Positions 8,212 to 16,834 of a stretch of 64,000 nucleotides of DNA are shown piece after piece. Location: positions 806,001 through 870,000 of the forward strand of contig NZ_CP036523.1 in NCBI RefSeq assembly GCF_008151785.1, written 5' to 3'. Below the pieces are notes generated by a model. It made no database searches. It was not told the DNA's origin and saw only the letters and a program-made list of their open reading frames with translations. Positions within the stretch are counted from its first letter, which is position 1. The number at the start of each line of letters is the position of its first letter. Position numbers and translations under genes: made by a program. The stretch is from Peptacetobacter hiranonis. Its GTDB lineage: Bacteria > Bacillota > Clostridia > Peptostreptococcales > Peptostreptococcaceae.

Positions 8212-8856
8212 TTATTCATCATCTTCTTTATCATCACTTAAATGTAACTCAAACTCAGCAGTATGCTCTGTAACAAGTCCGCTGAAGTCTTTTTCTTTTA
8301 CTTTAATATTCTTTCCGACTTTCTTTTTACCAGATTTTTTCTTTGTGTTAGGATCAGCTTCTATATTGAATTCACGTTTTTTCAGTATAGGTCTTAAATT
8401 GGCAAGTAAGTCACCTTTAAATCTATAAATATTTACAGTTCTAACAAGGGCAGCAACAACAAGTACTCCAAGAGCTATAGAACAGCTAAGAAGTATTGCA
8501 CTAGCACCTTTTGTAGCAGCTAATAGGTAGTCTTCTTGAATAATTGCAAGCATTGTATTGTAAAGCCCGATCCCTGGAATTAGAGGAAGGACACCAGCGA
8601 TAACAAACAGAATAGCTGGTTGATACATTTTTCTTGCCAAAATTTCACTCATTGCCGAAACAGATGCAGCAGCTAAAAATCCTGATAAAGATGTATTATT
8701 TGTAAATTCCATAATTACCAAGTACACAATCCAACCAATACCACCTACTAATCCAGCTGGCAGAAGTAGTTTTAGAGGTATATTAAAGAATACTGAAAAT
8801 CCTATAGTTGCAATTGTAGCGAATATAAAGTGTGAAAATAAGGACATATCACCCAT
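8212..8856 (-). CDS. Threonine/serine exporter, ThrE_2-type small subunit
   Basis: A 214-residue membrane protein with about five hydrophobic segments in its first 155 residues and a charged, lysine/acid-rich cytoplasmic tail. It corresponds to the C-terminal half of fused ThrE exporters (DUF3815/ThrE_2). Its start overlaps the stop of the partner gene by one base (TAATG), indicating translational coupling. Together the two genes encode a split ThrE-type threonine/serine exporter; the substrate is inferred from the family. The KKKSGKKK stretch in the tail is not part of the core domain. Confidence 0.8.
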   Translation of the reverse strand: MGDMSLFSHFIFATIATIGFSVFFNIPLKLLLPAGLVGGIGWIVYLVIMEFTNNTSLSGFLAAASVSAMSEILARKMYQPAILFVIAGVLPLIPGIGLYNTMLAIIQEDYLLAATKGASAILLSCSIALGVLVVAALVRTVNIYRFKGDLLANLRPILKKREFNIEADPNTKKKSGKKKVGKNIKVKEKDFSGLVTEHTAEFELHLSDDKEDDE

Positions 8857-9674
8857 TATAAAACACCTCCTAATTTAAACCATAAATCGAGAACAACCCC
8901 GACACCAGATGCTATAGAAAGTAAAATCATAAATGCCTCAAAAACTCTAGATATACCAGAGATTAGGTTTCCAGATATAAGATCTCGTATAGATTTTATA
9001 ACTGCGACTCCAGGAAGAAGTGGCATGATAGAACCAACTATTAGCATAGTAGGCGTTGCTAGGATATTCATTTCAGTAAGTACAACACCAAGTATTGTTA
9101 TTACAAATGATGCGACAACACATGAAAATGCAGAAATTGAACTAATCTTCATAATCTGGTCGTAAATAATATCCCCGATGATAGCAACTATAAATGTGAA
9201 TATGAAGTTTTGTAATTGGTTTCCACCAAGTAAACAGGCAAAACAAGCAGATGCAAGTCCTGTACATGAGTAGAAGAACCATAACGGATAAGATTCAGCT
9301 CTATCTATTTCGTACAATTCAGCTATAGACTTATCTATATCCGGATTTTTAACAGAGCAAAACTCTCTTGAAAAATTGTTAAGCATAGAAATCTTGTTTA
9401 AATTTATTCCTCTCTTATCAATAGTTTTCATAAAACAGAATCCGTCAAATTTTTCGTCTGAAATAATTACAACTGTTGGAGTTGTAAAGACATTTGCATG
9501 ATAAAATCCTTGTGATCTGCATATTCTAAGGACACTGTCCTCAACCCTAGAAGTTTCGGCACCGTTTTTTATCATGAGCTCCCCGACGAAGAGAGCTATT
9601 TTTAGAATATTCTTCTTGTACTCTTTTTCCTCTGCTTCAGTAGCGAATCTTGGATCAGTAGTAGAAGTATCCAT
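8856..9674 (-). CDS. Threonine/serine exporter, ThrE-type large subunit
   Basis: A 272-residue protein of the ThrE N-terminal family (DUF1212). A soluble region of about 120 residues contains the conserved KNGAETSRVEDSV and TTPTVVI motifs, followed by five hydrophobic segments. It is the upstream member of a coupled pair with the ThrE_2 subunit. The ribosome binding site is a G-rich run before the ATG. Family members export threonine and serine with the proton gradient. Confidence 0.85.
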   Translation of the reverse strand: MDTSTTDPRFATEAEEKEYKKNILKIALFVGELMIKNGAETSRVEDSVLRICRSQGFYHANVFTTPTVVIISDEKFDGFCFMKTIDKRGINLNKISMLNNFSREFCSVKNPDIDKSIAELYEIDRAESYPLWFFYSCTGLASACFACLLGGNQLQNFIFTFIVAIIGDIIYDQIMKISSISAFSCVVASFVITILGVVLTEMNILATPTMLIVGSIMPLLPGVAVIKSIRDLISGNLISGISRVFEAFMILLSIASGVGVVLDLWFKLGGVL

Positions 9675-9786
9675 AAATCAATCCCCCCTTATAATTTGTA
9701 CCTTTATAACACTTAACTTCTTATAATATTTACTTTTGAATATATAACACACCTTAAAAATTTATACCTATTAAAAGATATGATTA

Positions 9787-10506
9787 TTATTGAATAGGTA
9801 TTTTGTCAATTAATTTTGCCTCAAGTACCGTTCTTGCATCGTCAAACTCATAGCTACAAGTAGATAAAGTCAATATCTTGTCTTTATATTTTGGAGTGGC
9901 ATCCTCATTCCAATATGTTGAGCTAGCTCTTACCTGATTCATATACTCATTGAAGTCGTTCTCTCCATCAAAATCAACTTTTACATAATCAAATTCTGGC
10001 TTTGCAACAAAAATAGAAAATGGCTCGTAAATATACTCATAATCTCCTCTGTAGATATGAATTAAAGAATCACTATTCCAAAAATCCTTTTCTTTGAACA
10101 GCTCTAAATTGTTAAACATAGTCTTATTCTTCATATTATGCCCGTAGATAACCGTACTCTCATCTGTTTCAAAATTATTTCTATAATCCATAAACAGTGT
10201 TCCAGATTTTGAGTCCTCTCCAAGAAAATCTCTGTACAGATAGTAGTCGTTGTTTCCGTAAGATACAACTGGATAATTTATATTTGTATTCTCAACGAAA
10301 AGCCAAAGTCTGTAATCGGGATTTATATTTTTTAAATCATCTTCCATAAAACCTTCCTCAGCTTCTGGACTATAATTTTCCCGAATTTCAGTATAGGTAT
10401 CGCTTGCCTTCTTGTAATCTAAAAGCGTCGTCACGATTTTATAGCCACTAACTGCCATAACCGCGACGAGAACCAGAGAAATAAAATTCCTTAAATGCTT
10501 ATTCAT
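9787..10506 (-). CDS. srtB: Class B sortase
   Basis: A 239-residue membrane-anchored cysteine transpeptidase that attaches secreted proteins to the cell wall. One N-terminal membrane helix (about residues 8-28) precedes the sortase barrel. The catalytic triad is visible: His123 (YGHNMKN), Cys217 (TLSTC) and Arg225 (DARTVL). The helix insertions before the cysteine are typical of class B. No LPXTG-like substrate gene is adjacent, which fits a housekeeping sortase acting on proteins encoded elsewhere, as in Clostridioides difficile. A gap of about 110 bases separates it from the ThrE genes on the same strand. Confidence 0.92.
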   Translation of the reverse strand: MNKHLRNFISLVLVAVMAVSGYKIVTTLLDYKKASDTYTEIRENYSPEAEEGFMEDDLKNINPDYRLWLFVENTNINYPVVSYGNNDYYLYRDFLGEDSKSGTLFMDYRNNFETDESTVIYGHNMKNKTMFNNLELFKEKDFWNSDSLIHIYRGDYEYIYEPFSIFVAKPEFDYVKVDFDGENDFNEYMNQVRASSTYWNEDATPKYKDKILTLSTCSYEFDDARTVLEAKLIDKIPIQ

Positions 10507-10617
10507 ATCTATATAAAATTTGAAATTAACATCTTTTTAAATGTTATTTTTCAAAAATTTATTTCCTTTCTAAAAATTTTATCTATATATAATTATAACG
10601 GCAATTGCAAATATAAA

Positions 10618-10677
10618 CTATATAAAAATAGAATAAATTTATAGTAATATGATATAAAAATAGAATAAATTTATAGC
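10618..10677. repeat. Short AT-rich tandem duplication
   Basis: The sequence AAAAATAGAATAAATTTATAG occurs twice, about 32 bases apart, in the gap between sortase B and the RNase P RNA. No gene overlaps it. It lies about 40 bases upstream of the rnpB promoter and its role, if any, is unknown. Confidence 0.5.
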
Positions 10678-10717
10678 TAACAAAAAATGAAAGTTATAAA
10701 TAGAAAAGATAAATATT

Positions 10718-10746
10718 TTGACAGAGTTATTTTTATATGGTAAACT
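10718..10746 (+). promoter_or_regulatory. Promoter of rnpB
   Basis: A consensus -35 TTGACA (10718-10723), a 17-base spacer and -10 TAAACT (10741-10746) predict a start near 10753, about 12 bases before the first base of the paired P1 stem of the RNase P RNA. Confidence 0.8.
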
Positions 10747-10764
10747 AACATAGTTAATTTAATA

Positions 10765-11099
10765 GTGAGTAAGCCAGATAATCGTGGGCAGAGAAATCTG
10801 CGTGAGGAAAGTCGGGGCTCCACAGAGCAGGGTGCTAGGTAACGCCTAGTGAGAGTGATCTTAAGGAAAGTGCAACAGAAATAAACCGCCAGCAATGGTA
10901 AGGATGGAACGGCGAGGTAAGAGCTCACCAGCGGCTAGGTGACTAGTCGGCTATGTAAACCCCACCTGGAGCAAGACCAAAATAGGGCTAAAGAGTATTG
11001 CTCGTACTCTCCGGTTGGTAGGTCGCTTGAGCTTATTGGTGACAATAAGTCTAGAAAGATGATTATCTAATACAGAACCCCGCTTATAGACTTGCTCAC
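10765..11099 (+). ncRNA. rnpB: RNase P RNA
   Basis: The catalytic RNA of RNase P, which matures tRNA 5' ends. The universal 5' block GAGGAAAGTCGGGGCTCC (conserved as GAGGAAAGTCCGGGCTCC in many bacteria) is at about 10803, the internal ACAGAAATAAACCGCC block near 10875, and the 3' ACAGAACCCCGCTTATA block near 11072. The ends pair as the P1 helix: GTGAGTAAG at 10765 with CTTGCTCAC ending at 11099. The length of about 335 bases fits a bacterial RNase P RNA. It has its own promoter and terminator. Confidence 0.95.
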
Positions 11100-11113
11100 T
11101 TCCGTTAGACTAT

Positions 11114-11150
11114 TAGACGTTGATAATTTTATCAGCGTCTTTTTTATTTC
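11114..11150 (+). terminator. Terminator of rnpB
   Basis: AGACGTTGATAA pairs with TTATCAGCGTCT, then six T residues follow. Beyond it, up to the next gene at 11422, I see only AT-rich DNA with a TATAAT box at 11318-11323 that may be the -10 element of the SPOR gene promoter. Confidence 0.85.
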
Positions 11151-11421
11151 TAAATTAGCTAGAACACGAAAGAAAATTTTTTAGAAAAACTATTGATTTA
11201 TAATTTGAGATATTACAGAGTTATCGTAGAGTATTTAAGTTGTATAAATTATTTAAAATAATGAAAATAAATGAAAAAAATGGTATGATTATAAGTGGAA
11301 TATTAACTTATAAATGATATAATAGAGAAGTACAGCTGACAAAGTTAGCTGACAAAAAATCGTATAATACATAGATAAGTTTGATATTATAGATAAATTT
11401 GTTGGGCAAGGAGTGAATAGT

Positions 11422-13932
11422 TTGAATAGTATAATAAAAGGAACTGTTTTAAACGTAACACAGAGATTTTTAAAACAGGAAAGCAAAACAAACAAAAAAT
11501 TAGACAATATATTAAATAAAAAATTTGAAAAAGTTGAGTTAAATGAAGTTAAATATATAGAATTATTAAAATATAACGTACTATTTTATAAGACTTTATC
11601 AAGAAATACAGAACCAATCATATCAAAATGGATACTTGAAAAATATATCCCAGATATAGATGAGTTAGAAAGTGATATAGAACTTATAAATGCTAAATGT
11701 AGAAAATACATAAATATAGCTAAAAGAGACGGTATAGAAAATCTAAAAGAGGCAGACCTTCAGAGTTTCAACTACTATGATAAAATGGATAACTCTGAAA
11801 AGATAAAAAGACTTCAGAAAGACTACAAAGTTTTAAATATATATATGGAAGTTTTAACTATGACTCTAAGAGAGCTAAGTCTTAGAAAGGAAGAAAGTGC
11901 AGAAATCTTCCTTATGAATCCAGCAGATGCTAGAATGGAATTAAAAAGAGAAATCATAGTTATAGTTAATAGAATATTAGCAGGTGGATCTAAAAAAGAC
12001 GATGCTGCTGATGAAAAACAGCATGTTGAGCACACTGAAGAAAAAAATATAGTAGATGTTGAATTTTTAAGAAGAGTAAAACTTATATCTAATGCAGAAC
12101 TTAATGATAGTATAGAAGAAGAATTCAAAAGAATATTAACTTTAGAAAACCTAGAAGCCGATGAAGCATATGGATTTGGTGGAAGAGTAATATATGACTT
12201 TGCAGCAGCTACAGTATTATTAGAATTCCTAAAAAGTAGAAGTTTAATAGAAGGTGCTATGAGACTTACTGTAGCAGGAGAATTTGGTGAAGAAAACTTC
12301 AGCGACTTCTTAACTGCAATAATAAAAGATAGAAAACTAGTAGAGCTTGATACATGGAAAGAAGCATGCAAATACTTTAGAGATAATAAAGAATGTGTAG
12401 AAGCTACAACTCCTGCAACTATAAAAAGAACTGTTCCAGCGGATGTAGATATGGATGAATACGCATATATGCTTGAAAATGCTGATAAATCAGAGCCATT
12501 TAGAAACAAGCTATCAAGAAGAATAGACCCATCTCTAGTAATACCAGCAGTTAGAGTAAAAGAGGTAGAACCAGAGATAGTTGAAGAAGAAGTAGAAGAA
12601 GTAGTTGAGGATACAGTTGATGAAGAAATAGTAGAAGCTGTATCTACAGAAGAAGTTGTTGAAGATGTAGAAGTTCCTTCAAATGCGTCTGATGACCACG
12701 AAATACACGTTGATCTTGGAAGAAGAAGAGAAGCTATAAGAAATATAGAAAGACAGGAACTAGAAGCTGAAAGAGTTGAAAGATTAAAACAAGAAGAAGC
12801 TGACAAATTAAATGATCCTGTTGAAAGAGCTAAAAAAGCAGTAGATGAACTTAAAAAAGAAATATCTGAAGTTGAAGAAGATACTGATTACGATGAAGTA
12901 GTTGAAGAAACAGTAGAAGAAGTATCTATAGATGCAAATATATCAGAAACAGAAGAAGACGATTTACAGGAAATATCTAGAATAGCTGGAATAAATGAAG
13001 AGGTTGAAGAAGAAGAGGAAGAAATAGAAGAAGAACCTAAGAAAAGAGGAATATTCTCTATATTTGGAAGAAAAAAAGATGAAGAAGAGTACGAAGAAGA
13101 AGAAGACTCTGAAGATAAAGAATACGAAGAAGACAACTACTATGCTGACGAAGATGTTGTAGAAAATGAAGAGAATGAAGAATACTACGACGATGAAGAA
13201 GAAGTAGAATATGTTGATGACGATTATGAAGGAGACGATGTTGAAATCGAGGAAGAAGTAGTAATCGTTAAAGATGAAGAATACAAAAAATCTAGAAAAA
13301 AATTAGACTTAATAATAGCAGTACTTATAGTTGCAATAGCTGCAAGTGGATACTTCCTAACTATCAATAGAAAAAGACAGCAAGAAGCAGAAAAACAGCA
13401 GCAGATAAAACAGGAACAGCAGTTAGAAGAACAGAAAAAAGAAGAAGAACGGAGAAAAAAAGCCGAAGCTGAAAAAATAGCTGCTGAAGAAGCTAAAAGA
13501 GCTGAAGAAATGGAAAAAGCTAAACAGGGTGGAGAATACTACAGAGTTTATGCTGGATCATTAAAAGAAAAATCTCATGCTGAAAGCCTAATAACAAACC
13601 TTGATAAAAAAGGATTAAAAGGCGAAATGATAAAAATTGGAAACTATTACAAAGTATTTGTAGGTGGAGATACTGGTGTATACTCAGAAGCACAGAAACA
13701 GTTATCTGCTATAAAAGCTAAAGGTTTTGATGGATATATAGAAAAATACGACAGATACTGTGACTTAAAAATAGAAGACTTTAGACTAAAAGCTAAAACT
13801 ATGGACAAAGCACAGGTAGAACAGGCGTACAATGCATTAAAAGAAGAGTTAAAATCTAGAAGAAACTTCAAAGATTACGACAAAATAATGGCACAGACTT
13901 ATGATGAAATAATGGCTGAAAAAACTGAATAA
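11422..13932 (+). CDS. Large acidic membrane protein with SPOR domain
   Basis: An 836-residue single-pass membrane protein. The N-terminal part (about residues 1-330) is predicted helical and cytoplasmic. A very acidic low-complexity region with many EEE/EEV runs follows (about 375-620). A transmembrane helix (about 627-646, LIIAVLIVAIAASGYFL) leads to a Q/K/E-rich coiled coil (about 647-700). A SPOR-like domain starts near 702 (YYRVYAGSLKEKSHAESL) and includes a second half (YYKVFVGGDTGVYSEAQKQL). SPOR domains bind denuded glycan at division septa, so the layout resembles FtsN/DamX-like division proteins. I chose TTG at 11422 because AAGGAG sits 8 bases upstream; GTG at 11413 overlaps that site. 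It heads a three-gene unit. Function is not known. Confidence 0.7.
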   Translation: MNSIIKGTVLNVTQRFLKQESKTNKKLDNILNKKFEKVELNEVKYIELLKYNVLFYKTLSRNTEPIISKWILEKYIPDIDELESDIELINAKCRKYINIAKRDGIENLKEADLQSFNYYDKMDNSEKIKRLQKDYKVLNIYMEVLTMTLRELSLRKEESAEIFLMNPADARMELKREIIVIVNRILAGGSKKDDAADEKQHVEHTEEKNIVDVEFLRRVKLISNAELNDSIEEEFKRILTLENLEADEAYGFGGRVIYDFAAATVLLEFLKSRSLIEGAMRLTVAGEFGEENFSDFLTAIIKDRKLVELDTWKEACKYFRDNKECVEATTPATIKRTVPADVDMDEYAYMLENADKSEPFRNKLSRRIDPSLVIPAVRVKEVEPEIVEEEVEEVVEDTVDEEIVEAVSTEEVVEDVEVPSNASDDHEIHVDLGRRREAIRNIERQELEAERVERLKQEEADKLNDPVERAKKAVDELKKEISEVEEDTDYDEVVEETVEEVSIDANISETEEDDLQEISRIAGINEEVEEEEEEIEEEPKKRGIFSIFGRKKDEEEYEEEEDSEDKEYEEDNYYADEDVVENEENEEYYDDEEEVEYVDDDYEGDDVEIEEEVVIVKDEEYKKSRKKLDLIIAVLIVAIAASGYFLTINRKRQQEAEKQQQIKQEQQLEEQKKEEERRKKAEAEKIAAEEAKRAEEMEKAKQGGEYYRVYAGSLKEKSHAESLITNLDKKGLKGEMIKIGNYYKVFVGGDTGVYSEAQKQLSAIKAKGFDGYIEKYDRYCDLKIEDFRLKAKTMDKAQVEQAYNALKEELKSRRNFKDYDKIMAQTYDEIMAEKTE

Positions 13933-13944
13933 TAGTTAAATAGT

Positions 13945-13978
13945 ATTGCTGTCTGAGTCATCAGGCAGCAATAATTTT
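13945..13978 (+). terminator. Weak terminator or attenuator
   Basis: ATTGCTGTCTGA pairs with TCAGGCAGCAAT, but only a short T tract follows. It lies 43 bases before the start of the next gene, so it may lower rather than stop transcription of the downstream two genes. Confidence 0.5.
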
Positions 13979-14020
13979 AAAAAAGTACTTTAAAATATTT
14001 TTAGGTTGGAGTTGGTACCG

Positions 14021-16018
14021 ATGTTAAAACTAGGTGAAAAAATAATATATGAATTATCTGAAGGGTTCAGCTTAGAGGGAATCAATAGATACTCATCTGC
14101 TGGGAAAAAGCTATTCATAACAAATTTAGGAAATATAATAATCGGAAATGATGAGGATGTAATGTCTGATAGCGGAACAAGATATGTATATAGCTACTCA
14201 GAACATAAAATAAAACTATCAGCTTCTTTAGAAAAAGAGGACATAGTAATATATGACGAAAACGTTCCATTCATTGTTGGAAGTGGTAGAGGGTCAAAAG
14301 AAGTTCCAGGAAATTTAAAAATAAGAATGAGCATAAAAGACTATTCTCTAATATGTAAAAATCAGAGAGATTTTATCTTTGAAATAAACGACGATAAATG
14401 TTTCTTTATATTAGATGATGATAAAGTATTTATGGGTGGAATAAATAAAGACCATGAAAAATTTGTATTCATCGGAGGGAAAAATAGATTTGAAATATAC
14501 TACGATGATATAGAAAGATTCCTAATAGAAGGAAGCCAGATCTCATTTAAGGGATATTTCCACATAGAAAGAGAATCAATAATAGCTAGAAGTGTACAGA
14601 TATTTGCAAATAATATAAATAGAATTCTTCCAAGAGGATTTGAAGAAATGGTAGCTGGAAACAGAAAAATAGGAAATCTTCCTGCAGATAGCGATATAGT
14701 ATTTAGTAGAATATCTGGAAATATTGGAGGATTTGACTATAATAATTCAAATATGCTGCTAGTTAGATATGCGGACAATCTTATCCTAATAAACAAAAAA
14801 ACTAAGAAAAATGTAGTGTCTGTAAAATTTGAAGATTGCAGAAGAATAGCTGTTGGTAGAGAAAACATAATATACGATGGAAAGAATATATTTAGACTAT
14901 ACCTAAGCGATAAAAATAAAGAAATAATGGATATAAACTCTATCCCAGATGTTGAAAGAAACGACATAGGATTTACAAAATCTGGTAACCCACTATTTGT
15001 AAGAGCTGAAAATGGAATAGTTAGATTTATGAAATCTGAAGAAAAAGAAATAATGGCTATACCAGATAAAGATATAGTTGATATCGTTACAATAAAAGAG
15101 AACGACGAAGAAAAAATACACAAAGACTATTCTGCGACAGATATAAGATTTAAAAATGAGTATGTAAGAGTATATCTAAAAACAAGAATGGTAGAAAAAC
15201 TTTTAAGAGATGTATTTTTAAGCTCTAAAAAAGATATGATTGAAGAAGCAGGAAACAAAGAAATATATCGGAACTGGGCAAAAGCTATGAACGATATGAT
15301 AATGTACAACTTCTTTGCAGATCTTTATAACGTAAGAAAATTTGTAAAAGAAACTCTTGAACAGGATAATATAACTGATGAGGTTAGAATAAACCTAGTA
15401 AATATGCTTTATGATGAAGTTCAGGTACAGAAAGAAAATATAGATACACTTAGTGTTTATATGCCTGATGTTATAGAAAAAAGTGGAGAAAAACTATTTG
15501 AAAGAGAAGATATAAAACCAGATAGAAGCATATACAGAATGTTTGGCGATGTATTTGCAGATACAGCATATATGCTAAAAGACGGTTTAAGTGATATTGA
15601 GATAATATTAGGAAACTTGGACTTTGTCCTATCTCCTAGTGATAGAAGAAGACATGTCTATAGAATGCTTAAAGAAAATGAAAGCGATAAATTAAATCTA
15701 TTTATGGAAAAAATACTTAAAAAGCTTAACCATATTATAGACAATATGTACCCATACTACATAAGAGAAATGAACGAAAAACTATACTATGTATTTGCTA
15801 AGCTAGGTCATGAATACGACAAGCTTCAGGCTGATGATGTTAAGGAAATTTTATTTGATGAAATAACAGAGATGTATGCCTTTGGGCAGCTTATGTACTC
15901 TGAGGAAGATGATACTAGAAGAAAAGAAATCATAGACCAGATTTATAAGACTGCTGATAAGGGAATAAGCGGTATAGATTCTAATAAATTCTTTATCGGA
16001 GGTGGTAGATATGAGTAG
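14021..16018 (+). CDS. Protein of unknown function, second gene of the SPOR locus
   Basis: A 665-residue soluble protein without signal peptide or membrane helix. The first 380 residues look beta-rich, with many short strands separated by acidic turns. The last 280 residues look helical (NMLYDEVQVQKENIDTLS and similar). I do not recognise a family. The ATG at 14021 has GGAG 9 bases upstream; the TTG 15 bases earlier overlaps that site. It lies 88 bases after the SPOR protein gene and overlaps the next small gene by 8 bases, so the three probably act together, perhaps as a cytoplasmic partner of the SPOR protein. That role is an inference. Confidence 0.65.
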   Translation: MLKLGEKIIYELSEGFSLEGINRYSSAGKKLFITNLGNIIIGNDEDVMSDSGTRYVYSYSEHKIKLSASLEKEDIVIYDENVPFIVGSGRGSKEVPGNLKIRMSIKDYSLICKNQRDFIFEINDDKCFFILDDDKVFMGGINKDHEKFVFIGGKNRFEIYYDDIERFLIEGSQISFKGYFHIERESIIARSVQIFANNINRILPRGFEEMVAGNRKIGNLPADSDIVFSRISGNIGGFDYNNSNMLLVRYADNLILINKKTKKNVVSVKFEDCRRIAVGRENIIYDGKNIFRLYLSDKNKEIMDINSIPDVERNDIGFTKSGNPLFVRAENGIVRFMKSEEKEIMAIPDKDIVDIVTIKENDEEKIHKDYSATDIRFKNEYVRVYLKTRMVEKLLRDVFLSSKKDMIEEAGNKEIYRNWAKAMNDMIMYNFFADLYNVRKFVKETLEQDNITDEVRINLVNMLYDEVQVQKENIDTLSVYMPDVIEKSGEKLFEREDIKPDRSIYRMFGDVFADTAYMLKDGLSDIEIILGNLDFVLSPSDRRRHVYRMLKENESDKLNLFMEKILKKLNHIIDNMYPYYIREMNEKLYYVFAKLGHEYDKLQADDVKEILFDEITEMYAFGQLMYSEEDDTRRKEIIDQIYKTADKGISGIDSNKFFIGGGRYE

Positions 16019-16325
16019 AAATATTTGGAAAGGCAATTATAGATTTTTAGAACTTGGTAGTGGAGAGGAGCTTTCACACTATCATGAGATAGATTTAGAT
16101 CAGAAGATGTTAGAAAATCCTCTTTATGAAGAGGGGGATCTTTCTGATTATACAGATGATAGAGAGTCAGGTATATTCAATGATTTTGCAGCAGGTATTG
16201 AGATAAGCGATATAGATGATGATGCTGATGTAGATACTCAGTATCTTGAATTTGAAACTGACTTGGATGACTTTGATGAAGAGATAGATATGGATATAGA
16301 AGAATTACTGAATGATTTACAGTAG
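16011..16325 (+). CDS. Small acidic protein of unknown function
   Basis: A 104-residue, strongly acidic protein with no cysteine and no membrane segment. The C-terminal third consists largely of D and E (DIDDDADVD, DLDDFDEEIDMD). The ATG at 16011 lies inside the end of the preceding gene (ATGAGTAG, 8-base overlap) with GGAGG upstream, showing translational coupling. The in-frame GTG at 16002 overlaps this site. The last codons form part of the palindromic element that follows. Confidence 0.65.
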   Translation: MSRNIWKGNYRFLELGSGEELSHYHEIDLDQKMLENPLYEEGDLSDYTDDRESGIFNDFAAGIEISDIDDDADVDTQYLEFETDLDDFDEEIDMDIEELLNDLQ

Positions 16326-16542
16326 TAAATAGAGAGGGTTGGTGAAGTATCAACTCACTTCAAGAAAGATGTCATAGCCAAAAACACTCCAGGCTTCAGC
16401 GACACGCCCATTTATGTAACACATTTAAATGTTGCGTGTCGCTTGCAGATTGTCGTAGTTTTTGGCTATATCCATCTTTTTGCGAGAATAATATATTCAC
16501 TAACCCTCTATTTTTATGTAAATCTTTCAGTAATTTCTTAGA
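16297..16542 (+). repeat. Palindromic gene-end element, copy 1
   Basis: The conserved core spans 16388-16455 (TCCAGGCTTCAGCG ... CGCTTGCAGATTGTCG) with an inner stem AGCGACACGC/GCGTGTCGCT and a loop containing TAACACATTT. The arms pair around it: TAGCCAAAAAC/GTTTTTGGCTA, AAAGATG/CATCTTT and AGAGGGTTGGTGAA/TTCACTAACCCTCT. Pairing continues beyond the stop codon of the acidic protein: AATTACTGAATGATTTAC at its last codons matches, inverted, a sequence ending near 16542. Orientation is the same as the gene upstream. A T-rich tract follows the CCCTCT arm, so it could also act as a terminator. Confidence 0.8.
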
Positions 16543-16713
16543 AGAAGAGAGAAATCGGTTTGAATGGTGTAAATAGTAGAAGTTTTGAGATAAATGATAA
16601 GAAAAATTAATTATTATGTTTTAGTAGATAAGTAGGGTATAATTTTTTGTATGTAGAAGGAAATACCTTAGATTAAACCTAAAATACTATGGATTAAACA
16701 GTTTACTTGCATT

Positions 16714-16834
16714 AAAAAAGAAAGGTAACAAGTTATAAGCGACAATACTGCAAGCGCCCCACAACCGCTAAATGTGTTATATTAACGGGTGGGTCGCTGA
16801 AGCCTGGAGCACATAACTGTTACCTTTCTTTTTC
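16714..16834 (-). repeat. Palindromic gene-end element, copy 2
   Basis: On the minus strand the core reads TCCAGGCTTCAGCG ... CGCTTGCAGTATTGTC with inner stem bases CCCAC/GTGGG and the TAACACATTT loop shared with copies 1 and 3. The arms AAAAAGAAAGGTAACA-GTTAT pair around it. It begins directly after the stop codon of the minus-strand aminotransferase gene and has that gene's orientation. A T-rich end on the minus strand would let it work as a terminator. Between copies 1 and 2 (16543-16713) I see no gene. Confidence 0.75.

Noticed and set aside
8108-8428. Plus-strand ORF across the terminator and the ThrE_2 gene
   Set aside because: It overlaps a well-supported minus-strand transporter and a terminator, and its composition is that of antisense sequence.
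11823-13136. Serine-rich minus-strand ORFs opposite the SPOR gene
   Set aside because: They mirror the acidic Glu/Asp repeat codons (GAA/GAT) of the real gene and have no ribosome binding site; shadow frames.
16297-16542. Palindrome copy 1 as a plain intrinsic terminator
   Set aside because: A T tract follows, but the conserved asymmetric core and the pairing into coding sequence exceed what a terminator needs, and other copies lack a T tract.
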